Assembly (NCBI RefSeq): GCF_014356525.2
Contig: NC_052506.1
Location: forward strand, 18,441,916-18,505,915
DNA length: 64,000 nt
Direction of reading: 5' to 3'
DNA from: Nilaparvata lugens
Taxonomy: Eukaryota > Arthropoda > Insecta > Hemiptera > Delphacidae
Shown: positions 46,087-55,608 of the stretch, in pieces
How positions within the stretch are numbered: the stretch's first letter is position 1
How the letters are laid out: every line of letters begins with the position of its first letter
Program-made: the position numbers and the translations under genes
Notes under the pieces: model-generated
The model's input: the letters and a program-made list of their open reading frames with translations, nothing else
Told to the model about the DNA's origin: nothing
Databases searched by the model: none

Positions 46087-49000
46087 CTGCAACAATGCAA
46101 GCATAGTGCAATACGTCATTCAAGTCCGTACAGAATGAGTGGAGACTTGGGCCCTCAGCAGAAACTGTATCAGAACATGGCCAGATTGGACGAAATTGCA
46201 ACTTTCTTGGTCCAACAGAAAGCAAGATCCTATGTGACCCAATACAATATATTAATGATGATCTCGGTCATTCAAGTCCGAATAGGATGGGTGGGTACTT
46301 GGGCCCTCAACCGGTAAAGTATTGGCATGATTTCAATTTCAATTTATTCAATTTCAATTCACAATACAAAGCACAAGATACATAGACAACATATCTAAAA
46401 ACAGATTTGTGAATATTTTCCCCACATAGACGGATCTGTGTGTGGGGAATGAGTAACAGTACAAAAAGTAGCCTAAAATAAAATAATAATACGTATAATA
46501 TATCTATTTATATATATGAAAGATAATAATAATAATACGAAAGAAAAATCCTATCAGTAAGCAAGGTCAGAGAAGAAAGATATTGAAGAGAAAGAAAACT
46601 ATAACTTTCCATGTAGGCTAACGCTTAATAGATTAAAAGAAAAGGCGAACGAAAGAAGAAAAAATGAAAAGGGGGAAAATCAGCAATAGATGCAGATGTG
46701 AAAGATTGTTAGATGGAAATAAATGGTGACAAAAGATTTCTCGGTACTGAGAAAGGCAAGAAAAGAGATGATGAAGATCCAAGCTATTCGATCATTATGA
46801 ATATGACAAAAAAGCAAAATCAGAGACATGGTAACGGTCGTCCAACTGAAACAAAACTTAGTTTACAGGTCTAAGTCAGCCTAAAGAAAATGTTCCTATC
46901 AACCCAAATCTGTATATCTGAGAGTAATGATTTGGTTATATTTCTGTAAACAAAGCCTATTGGTATTTTGTTGATTAAGTAATTACAATAGTACGGAAGT
47001 TGATGTCTGCATATAGTGAGTTTTGTGAAGTGTATATTAAATCTATTTGTGTTATTTGCTCGAATTTTGTAGGGAGTTGTGTGGGTGGTAAATAAATGGT
47101 TATGTTTATTCAAGTACAGAATTACACTTTTAATGTAAGTCTGTCTTAGAGTTGGAACCTTTAATTCTAGGAAAATTTCTCTACTTGAGTAAATTCGAGG
47201 TCTTCCCAGGGCCGCTCTAATCATGTGCTTTTGTAAGATAAAAAGCTTTTTTACATGAGAATCGAAAGCAGCACCCCACACCTCTATAATATATTGGAAT
47301 AATGAATGTGCATATGCGAAATAAATTTTCCTAGTGATATCTATATTTCTTATTCTATTTATTTTGTAGAAGATATGGATCAAATACTTTAACTTCGAGC
47401 ATAAATATTCTATGTGTTTTTTCCACTTAAGGTGCTGGTCAACTACTATTCCTAAGTATTCCATAGTTTGTACTCTTTCCAGTGTTTTTATCTCCTGTCC
47501 CTCATTTACCATGTTTATACAGTTTGCATTCATATTCAAATTCATAGTTATTGGTGGTTGTCCGGTAATATTAGGTGAAAAGGTTATGTATTTTGTTTTT
47601 TCAGTATTGAGGGTGAGAACATGATCCTTAAGCCATTACTGAACTATTTTTAAATTATTGTTCGCGTTACTGAACGTTTCCTCCCAGCTACTCCCACTAA
47701 AAATGAGTGTTGTATCATCAGCAAATGACAATGTAGTACAATTTCCAAGGTTTAGGTTGAGCATATCATTAACATAGATTAGAAATAAAATCGGTGATAG
47801 AACTGATCCTTGAGGCAGTCCAAAATCGGATGTGAATTTAATGTCAGTTCGGCTATTTAAAGTTAGATATTGTCTTCTATTTGATAAGTAGCTTGCAAAT
47901 AAATTGTTTACGGACCCTCTAATTCCAGATTTATTCAGCTTATCTAGTAGTAATTTGTGTGGGATAGTGTCAAAAGCCTTAGATAAGTCCATAAAGACAG
48001 CTAGAGTTTTTTTTTATTTTTATTGAAGTTGTTGCACACAATTTTATTAAGGTGAATTACTGCATCTTTAGTAGACTTTTTGGAAACCATATTGGTTATC
48101 ACTAATTATATTCTCCTCATCAAGAAAACTCATTAACCTCAATTTTAGAATCTTTTCTAGAATTTTGGATAAATTACTTAGCAGGCTGATTGGTCTGTAA
48201 TTTTCAGGTTTTTTTGGATCGCCGGTTTTAGGTATAGGAATAATTTTTGCTTCTTTAAATTTACTAGGAAAGTATCCATTGCTCAAACATTTATTGAATA
48301 TAAATTCCAGGGGTTCGGTAATAAAACTTGATATTCGTTTTAGATACGATCCTGAGAAATTATCGGCTCCAGGTGTTGCTTTGTTTTTCAATTTATCAAT
48401 TATCTTTTGTATCTCTATTGTGTTTGTGGGGCGGAGAAAGATACTTCTCTCACATGAGTTGTTTTGGGATTTAGGTATAGGTATATTATTTATATCATCA
48501 GAAATTTTCCCAGCGAAAGTTTTTCCTACATCGGCAAAGTATTTATTAAGTACTTCGGCATCCAGATTGATGAGCGTCTACGTTCCCTCACTCCATTTGA
48601 AAGAGATAGTAAGTTTAGACTTTATTTGAGAAAATGAGGGAGAAAGAGAAGTATCCTTATAAAATTTGTCTGGATTTGTCTAAAGTATCCTCCAAACGTA
48701 GAGATAAGCTTTCAGTTTGACCCTCCGTCAGCTGGACTGAAGACCGATCTCTCACGTGAGAACCGAACCATAAAACAACACAAAAATAGCCAACATAACT
48801 AATGTCATAATTTCGGTTCTTGGTTGAAGGTCGGCCGACCGTCAGCCAGACTGAAAGTCGATCTCAAGAATAGTTTCAAGTGCAAAATTTAAATTTGTTA
48901 TTATGAGTCATTTTTGTGTTGATCCCAAGGTTTGGTCTACATGTAAAGGTGCGTACAGATTTACGCGCCGCGAACATGAGCAATTTACTTTTAATCAGCT

Positions 49001-49344
49001 GATGCCAAGCTTTTTATATCCGTATCTTACCGTTTCTGTAAAAATACAGATGTAATCAGTTGATTAAAAGTAAATTGCTCATGTTCGCGGCGCGTATATC
49101 TGTACGCACCTTAAGAGATTGCAATACCTACTATTACTTCTAGGTAATAGTAGGAATTGGAGATTGGCATTCAGTCCGTCTGACGGACCAACCTAAAGGA
49201 CGTATGGAAGAGCCTTGAGAGTGAAAACAGTAGAAATTTAGAAATTATTATAAAAAAACAGGGGTGATCCTTACTTTTGTGCATTTTGCAGAAGTCTATC
49301 CAATTCGTCATCTTCAACATAATCGTCATCGGATGGAAGATCAC
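45918..49344 (-). CDS. agatoxin-like peptide (ALP) neuropeptide gene, 5' exon missing
   Basis: ALP is a conserved arthropod neurosecretory peptide with an inhibitor-cystine-knot fold; the name reflects similarity to spider agatoxins and not toxicity in insects. Two exons are visible, joined across an intron of about 3.2 kb. The upstream exon ends phase 2 and the downstream exon starts with the matching single base. The junction recreates a Lys-Arg prohormone-convertase site. The mature region has eight Cys in the order C...C...CC...C-R-C...C-R-C. A Trp-Gly-Arg-Lys end follows, predicting a C-terminal Trp-amide after removal of the basic residues. The propeptide part is acidic, as usual. The signal-peptide exon must lie further upstream (phase 1 donor) and was not found. 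A decayed non-LTR element and a PIF-like MITE occupy the intron without touching the splice sites. Identification is from memory of the family. Confidence 0.85.
46112..46331. repeat. 150-bp imperfect repeat within the ALP intron
   Basis: cattcaagtccg...acttgggccctca occurs at about 46117 and 46268, adjoining the 3' end of the retrotransposon copy. It may mark an older insertion or flanking duplication. Confidence 0.5.
46420..46447 (-). other. 3' UTR stem-loop of the LINE
   Basis: CCCCACA pairs with TGTGGGG around an AGAC...TCT core. The same stem occurs in the 3' fragment at 4391-4423, so it is probably the site the element's own reverse transcriptase recognises. Confidence 0.5.
46871..48677 (-). 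pseudogene. reverse transcriptase ORF remnant of the LINE
   Basis: Recognisable RT blocks in order are KATPGADNFSGSYL, NYRPISLLSNLSKILEK, the MDLSKAFDTIPH block, the GLPQGSVLSPILF block and the catalytic FADDTTLIF. A C-terminal segment with LGIVVDQHLKWKKHI follows. It is broken by a frame change near 48085 after YGFQK. A second frame change lies in an A-run near 48010, and there is an in-frame TAA at 47636-47638. A further frame change lies near 48590 toward the 5' end. It cannot encode an active enzyme. Confidence 0.85.
48681..48946. other. ALP intron remainder
   Basis: No exon seen. An imperfect repeat with phrases gtcagctggactgaagaccgatctc and gtcagccagactgaaagtcgatctc occurs at about 48727 and 48841. 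Confidence 0.45.
48947..49111. mobile_element. 165-bp PIF/Harbinger-like MITE in the ALP intron
   Basis: Ends AGGTGCGTACAGAT are perfectly complementary, and the arms continue with few mismatches for about 55 bases including GCGCCGCGAACATGAGC. TAA flanks both sides, a PIF/Harbinger-type 3-bp duplication. No coding capacity. Confidence 0.75.
49275..49344 (-). CDS. ALP exon encoding the acidic propeptide segment
   Basis: 70 bases between a good acceptor (tttgtttacag) and donor (AAAA|GTAAGG). It encodes 22 full codons, DLPSDDDYVEDDELDRLLQ..., strongly acidic like other ALP propeptides. Entry phase needs one base from an upstream exon; exit phase 2 matches the mature-peptide exon. Confidence 0.75.
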
Positions 49345-50873
49345 CTGTAAACAAAGACATTGACATAATTAATATTCAATTTTCATTTCCAATTAACACT
49401 TTCATTCATCTATTCATATTTAACGATGTAGAAGTACGGTTCACAGGAAAATAGCAAATCCAACTTTCAATTCCAAAAACTTGAACAAAATACGTTCTCC
49501 ATCAATAACATGACCAGTTCGACCCTATACGCGTATCTAATAAATTTTATCTTCAGATACTGTATTTTCGATATCTACTCTATCACCTGTCCTGCAAAAT
49601 AAATATTCCGGTTCACACTTGCAGCCAAAGATTATTCATTCATATTCATATTTGTTCTTCTACACTCTATACCAATGATAAAGATAATCAATCATGAAAA
49701 TGAATTATCTTCGGAAGTGTCAACTCTAGCCCATATAGGTTGATTGGAATCTTAAAGCTTGTGTACCTCATTCTCTATGATGGAGAGTGGAGCACAGTGG
49801 ACATAGAAGCGTTCTGTACAAATAGCGATACCGCAACAAAAAATTTATACATTCATTTCATTAGCAAACTGAGAGAACCGCAAATAGAAAGACTCGGTTC
49901 AGAATGTGGTGGTCGTTTCAATTCAAAAAGTGCGCGGGACCCTTTCAGAATTTGCATTTGATTTCGACTGATCATTTTAATGGTATCTTGCTGTTTATTT
50001 AGGCCTTTTGTTTCCTCTAGGCTTAGGTATTTCATAATTTTCCCATAAATTCTCTCAAATCCAAAGTTAAGTGATAAGTTGTAACACGTTGAGTATGTTC
50101 CATGCTTCTGTAAACTAAAATGAAACATTGTAGCCACAAAAGAGAAAGATTAACTGACAATACGATGTCAGCTCAAAGAATAAAATCCGTTTGCTCTCTA
50201 GTTCGCTGACTGGGATTTGGCGAACGGATACGTGTTAAGTCAGGCGTATTTTACAGCGCAATTCTTTTCCTCATCCTAGTAGGCTGCTATTGGCGATAGC
50301 TGCTACCCAGAGATCTTGTCAGACATCGTTCGGTTAAACCACGGTATCTCGTAGGAGATACTTCTTGTTCCCCTATAAACTCATATCTTCATCTATGTGG
50401 GTTGAAAGATGGTTGGTTAGGAGGCAACGAGGCAGTCGAAGAGGAATTGCTTTACTAAGTTATTTTTAACTGTTTTCTTTCAAATTTCTTTCAATTGAAA
50501 TTTGTTTCTAATTGGAGACTATTCTATTCTATTATTTTTTGTTATTGGAAGCAATTTTATCTGTTTCTCAAGTAGCCTATGTTCCAGTAATCTGGGAAGA
50601 CGTAGACTATGATTGTTAATAATTGAGGGGGTGGAAGATTCGTGAATTATCCTCTAAGCACTTTCAAAACTTTGAAACTAGAAGAAGGAACTTAATAAGG
50701 AGACTTTATTTTTTAGTAGCTCTGATTGTGTTTGAAATATATCCATAAGAAATTGCCTTACCAGTAGAAGTGTAGTTGTACATTGAATAATGGTATTAGT
50801 TTAATATTCAGGTTGATTTGTCGTCTTCCTACAAGGATTAGTCTATTTGCCTGTTCCTACTTTAAACTGCCAA
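49345..50873. other. probable ALP intron/upstream region
   Basis: A signal-peptide exon ending in phase 1 on the minus strand was looked for and not recognised. Short frames at 49740-50137 on both strands are chance. Confidence 0.4.
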
Positions 50874-51000
50874 TCACATCCATCTTTTGCGGGGTCTGCC
50901 CACACTTCTCCCGACCAGGTTATACGCCATGACTGCCCTGGGAATCATCGCTCACCATCCTTTCAACATGATCTTTCCAGTTTTGTCGATTTTCTTCAAT
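50874..51000 (-). pseudogene. fossil C-terminal fragment of a LINE endonuclease/RT polyprotein
   Basis: The minus strand encodes ENRQNWKDHVERM and, after a frame slip, VGRSVGRPRKRWM followed by TGA. An N-R-x-x-W-x-x-H-V-x-R-M segment followed by G-R-P-R-K-R-W is typical of the C-terminus of many insect LINE polyproteins. The fragment continues on the far side of the MITE at 51009-51252. Confidence 0.65.
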
Positions 51001-51008
51001 CTTCTGCC

Positions 51009-51252
51009 CAAAGACCTTAAAGATGCATAGATTCACATGCAGCGCTAGTGTCGTACTTGGAATTGAAATCGGCCATTGAGGGGGCAACCTATAAGATTAT
51101 TACATACCAATGCCTTTGTAATCTATAGTATTACAAATATATAGATATAATATCTCGTGCTAATATATCCCAATGGCGGCCTTCAATTTCAAGTAAGAGC
51201 TATCATTGGGAAGGCATAGGCATTGTGGGTCTATATCTCTTTAAGGTCTTTG
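51009..51252. mobile_element. 244-bp hAT-like MITE inserted in a LINE fossil
   Basis: Ends CAAAGACCTTAAAGATGCAT and a near-complementary right end (ATATCTCTTTAAGGTCTTTG). Both sides are flanked by CTTCTGCC, an exact 8-bp target-site duplication, the hallmark of hAT elements. No transposase frame, so it is non-autonomous. Shares ends with the 48-bp copy at 37429-37476. Confidence 0.85.
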
Positions 51253-51260
51253 CTTCTGCC

Positions 51261-54129
51261 ATATTGAGATTATGTTGTGCTCGCTTCTTATTATTCAGGT
51301 TTATTAGGGTACCTATTAAGTTTCCTTCAATAGAGTAAGTAGTAGTTCAATTAAAATCAGTTGTGGGAAAAGTTTCACACATAATTATGAATATTGATTC
51401 TATGTGTGTATCGTTTGTTTGGACCTTTGTAGATAGTCTATCTATTGATCAAATAAGAAATACTCTCATGAAACTAAACTATAACAAGATCAATAGGACT
51501 TGTATTGATTAGGAAGGGAAAAATTGGATCTGAGTAGAATGGTCAATGATTTTATTATTATTATTCAGGATCACAACTTCCAAATTATATTCTACAAAAT
51601 TCCTGCAGTCTGCAGATAGCGAAGAAAAACATCGCGATATGATTTCAACCTGCTCGATTTCATTCTCATTTAGTGTCCATTCTCCGCTACCTCTCATACG
51701 CTACCTTACACCCGAACTTTCTCTTTCTCTGACCTCTTCTTCTCATCATTAGCCGGGCACTTCTTTCATTGCACGAGAGCAAAACTTCTACTTATTTCTT
51801 CTTCTCATGAGCGCCGTGTGAAAACCTTCCGCCACTTCATCTCTCTTTTTTCCTCGCATTTCCTTTTTCTCTCCAGCTGAAGTTCGAGGTTGAAAAAGTT
51901 TATTACCTTCATTCAACAACAGAATACTCCAGAGGAAAATTGTAGAAGCTGGACGGAAAAGTCTAATTCGAGTCGCTGTCAGATTCACACAGGCAACTCA
52001 TTCGCAATTAGTGTTGAGTGCGAATTTTATTCTCAGCAAAGTGCTACTCCGGAAAATTTTCGTTTCTGTGGATAGTGCTGAATTATTTCGTTCATGGAGA
52101 CAGCGAAAGTTAACCTTTTTTCTGAAAAATAGACAGGATGAAGGAATCATTGAATCTGGATGCTCTAGCATATCTCAGCCAATACTATGGAACTAAAACC
52201 ACAAATAATTAGATCAACCAAATGTGTTATCAGTGCTGAAACGCAAGAGCTGTAGATAAGGTTTATTCCAATATTATCATGTAGACCTTTCTGAAGCTAG
52301 AAACAAAAACTCCAGTGAATGAAAACACAATAGCATTGCTTTCTGACAGCTTGGATAAGAATTTTTTAATCATATTGTCAACACGAAAATAACAGCCCCA
52401 AGTCGGCTTAGCTGAAACATTGTGTTTCTGCAAGACAGACTCTGATGCAAAGCTTGCAAATTGGCATTTATAATGGTTTGGCTGCTCCATACTGAAATAC
52501 AGGCACAAGCCGCTTTTATCAACGCTAAAACACTCCTCCGCTGCCCTCACATAACATTATTGGCTGGCCCTTTTGGTTATCGTTATCGAACATCGGTCAG
52601 CTAATGAATATGTACAGTGACTGCTATTCAGCAGAATATGCTCTGCTCACTTCAGCGTTAATGCGGCCTATATTAATCATTTCCATAGCCTACTCCCTCC
52701 CATGTATGAGAATATATTAATTCAGCTACTCATGTATATGTAATTAACAAGTTCATTAATTTATTATTTGTTATTTACGAGTATCATGTATGAAGCATCT
52801 TTTCATCATTTCTACGGATAACGGATTCTATAAATTTGCTCCAACTAATCATCTTCTAGGAGATAGACCATGGATATGATATAGAGATAAGAGGAATATT
52901 AGGAGTCTTTGCAAGTGAATCATCATGCAATTACAGAATCTCAGATTGAAGATAAAAGTGAATCTGGTTATTATTCGTAACTTACGGAACATGGATTCAA
53001 TAGATTTGCTTCAACTTCCCTTCTTCGCGGAGATGGAGCATTGATATTCAGATTGATTTCTACGTATTTCTAATAGCAGATTTGATGCCTAGTGAAATTG
53101 GATATGATATTATAGGAATAAGAGGTTAGAGAAATCAGGAACCTTTGCAAGAGTATCATAATATGATTCCAGTAGGTATGATATGATTAGTAGGTAGTAT
53201 GTAGGTATGATTCTCAGTTTGAAAATGAGAGTAGCCAATATAATCTGGTTAGGAAGGATAGAAATCTCTATGAAAAATACTCATCCAAATAATATAACGA
53301 TTAGGCTGTCTGTAAGTAAAGCTCTGTGATTTTCGCATAGCCAAAGGGTGAGAGAATTAGATAATAGCCTATTGATTGAATATTTGAGTGCAATGGAAAT
53401 TAATGGTATGATTAAATTAATTATCTATATGAGTTTGCTTAACAATAAATTGTGGATGGGCCTACGTTGGTTACCCTTCTATTGTTTTCTATCAGGTTAA
53501 TTCTCCAACTTATTTCCCCCCAAAAAATCACTTTCAATATACAATATATTATTATGAATTTGTGTTAGTTCAAGAGCTTCAGGCAATATCAGTTGAACCG
53601 AATCTGACCTCTTAATATTCTTCACGGGTTGAAATTTGAGTGGAAAGTGTTGGTTATTGACACCTGTGACCTTTATGCAAAATATAGCCCACTCTACACA
53701 GATTGAAAATTGTGATTCACAATAACAGAACTTTCAAACTTCAGTTTGTTTGGAACTCAGATGCGCCCAGCCGCACACCTGTATCTTGTCGAACTTTTGC
53801 AGAAGTAGGTAGCTTCAATGTGATAAAATAATGAAAATCATAATACGGTATTTCAGGAATGATTTTGTAAGGTACGATAACTAGTCTCATCCACTTAATA
53901 TTAATTTACGATTTACTCTGATTATTGAAATGTTACCTTGATTAAAGATTGGCAGAGACATTCAGAGAATTGTCTTTGGGATATCCAATTTACTATGGTA
54001 CATTTGATGAATAAAAATGATCGTTTGATTGTCTCTTCTTTATTTGATTATTTCCAGTCGCAAATCCGACGTGGAACTTTTTCAATCAAATACCAGCCTT
54101 TTTTCGTTTATTAAAGTTTATTTTTCCAG
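51261..54129. other. mostly non-coding stretch
   Basis: 51261-51310 continues the LINE fossil. One unexplained open stretch lies at 52263-52550 (minus). Otherwise AT-rich sequence without exons. Paired phrases near 52800 and 52980 (ggattctataaatttgct, ggattcaatagatttgct) hint at an old duplication. Confidence 0.4.
52263..52550 (-). CDS. unrecognised open stretch, 95 codons, possible exon or pseudogene
   Basis: The frame has GC content and codon mix closer to coding than its neighbours. It carries six Cys and a moderately hydrophobic tail (SNAIVFSFTGVFVSS) followed by SFRK and a weak donor AAG|GTCTAC. There is no upstream in-frame ATG before a stop; the open frame starts just after TAA, so an exon would need an acceptor inside it (gtgag|GGCAGC is weak). 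No family recognised. A degraded exon or mobile-element coding remnant is as likely as a gene. Confidence 0.2.
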   Translation of the reverse strand: MRAAEECFSVDKSGLCLYFSMEQPNHYKCQFASFASESVLQKHNVSAKPTWGCYFRVDNMIKKFLSKLSESNAIVFSFTGVFVSSFRKVYMIILE

Positions 54130-54254
54130 GTATCGGAAACTCCCTAGATTTGTGCAATGAAGCTCTCAACAGCTACAAGAGAATGCTTTCAAGAATGAGT
54201 TTGATTTGCATCTCTGTTTTGCGAATCTGTGAGTTGTCATCACTTTTCAGTTAG
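54130..54254 (+). CDS. possible terminal exon, 41 codons
   Basis: A strong pyrimidine-rich acceptor (gtttatttttccag) precedes an open stretch to TAG. After two bases it reads IGNSLDLCNEALNSYKRML... The first half looks helical and coding-like; the rest less so. No preceding exon matched. Confidence 0.15.
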
Positions 54255-55550
54255 GAATGGAAACCATTTCTGAAATACGATAGAGCCATATTTTATATAT
54301 TTTGAAGCGAAATTGTGATGGACTTATGAATCAGACTTAAACTGGTATGTATTTAGTAAAATTGTAATGGAATTACCATTTTCTAAAAATCAGTCCTTAA
54401 ATTATTCAGCCTCTAATATTGTAATTTATTATAATTATTATTCAAAATTGTAACAATTTTTCTTCAACACACCTGAAGCTCTTCAACATTTTTCTGACAA
54501 TTCATAGCAATATTTTGTAAACCCATTAAAATTATACATTGCAAGTTTTATATTGATAATTTGAGTGATACAAAATATTATTGTATCTTGATGATGAATC
54601 ATCTCATCAAATCACCCACGCTCTTTCCATTACCCAAGAACAAGCGAAATGTGGGCATCATACGCAATAGAGAAAAAAGAATAATAATTATGGAATTCGA
54701 TATTAGACAAACAAATGATTCTGCATAATGAGGAAATTAATAAAAAGTACATGATTTTATAATGTTTTTATTAATTTTTACAAAAGTAGCCCATATAAGT
54801 GGAGTTTTTTTTAATAATGAGGATATTACTAATATTAAATTATTAGAAGTTTCAGATATGTTCATGAAAATGAAAAATGTTTAATTGGAAGAGAAGACTG
54901 AAAAATAATATAGTGTTCTCAGACTGTAAATGATAATACCTATAATTGGTGTAATTCGTACAAAAAAATATATATTGTTATTGCCTAATTATCCTATCAT
55001 TTATAAATGATTCCAGAAAAGCATTTCAGGATTAAAGCATCAAGAAAAATATATTGATTATCTTTTTTATTCAGCTCCAAGTACACGCAGTCCTTGAGAA
55101 ACCTTGTAGGTTATGAAAAAGTCAATAAGCAAGGAATGACTAGAAATATTCAACCAAAGCTATGACTATAATAATATGTTCGAGTCTATTGTATTATAAT
55201 TGAGTCTGGAAGCAAGGAAATGACTGAAAATACTCAACCAAAATTCCTGTAGCCAAAATTCTATAAAAAAGGTGTTGAAATATTATATTAGAAGAAAGTA
55301 TTGAAGTTTGTTAGTTATACCCAGGTAATCGACTATAACATCTCACTTCCACTCCACTTACAATAACAATTATTTACTAACTATCAGACGATAGCCTACT
55401 TGACTTTTCAAGGCAATAAGCTATAGTTGAGGCTTGAAAATTATGATTCATATCAATTTTCAATTCTCTTTAGCGTTATCACAAGAGTTTGATAAGAAAT
55501 TTGTTTAAAGTCTTTCATACTAGTAGCCCATTAGCAACAAAACTGACAAG
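54255..55550. other. intergenic stretch upstream of the protease homolog
   Basis: AT-rich. 54760-54805 shares about 45 bases, inverted, with 41800-41846. No gene seen. The promoter of the protease homolog should lie in the last few hundred bases, but no firm TATA/initiator pair is evident. Confidence 0.4.
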
Positions 55551-55608
55551 ATGTGTGTCACAAAATTGATATTTCTCATTTCTCTGTTTCTTCTCAATAA
55601 TTCACTAG
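55551..55608 (+). CDS. protease homolog exon 1: signal peptide
   Basis: ATG followed by a hydrophobic core (KLIFLISLFLLNN) and donor CTAG|GTAAGT in phase 1. This start was chosen because it gives a typical signal peptide and the next exon continues in frame. Confidence 0.8.

Larger units (their letters stand above)
46332..48680 (-). mobile_element. decayed non-LTR (LINE) retrotransposon copy, 5'-truncated
   Basis: In the ALP intron and in the same orientation. From 5' to 3' it carries the end of an endonuclease/linker region, a reverse transcriptase, an RNA-binding-like C-terminal part, a 3' UTR with a stem-loop (46420-46447) and a tail of short TTGAAA-type repeats. It was probably inserted by target-primed reverse transcription with early 5' termination. 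Jockey- or CR1-like is likely from the RT motifs; the exact clade is undecided. Confidence 0.8.

Noticed and set aside
45856..46138. Two other open frames over the ALP mature exon
   Set aside because: Shadows caused by high GC; only the frame with eight Cys matches a known family and the splice phase.
48279..48629. 116-codon plus-strand frame
   Set aside because: Antisense of the LINE reverse transcriptase remnant.
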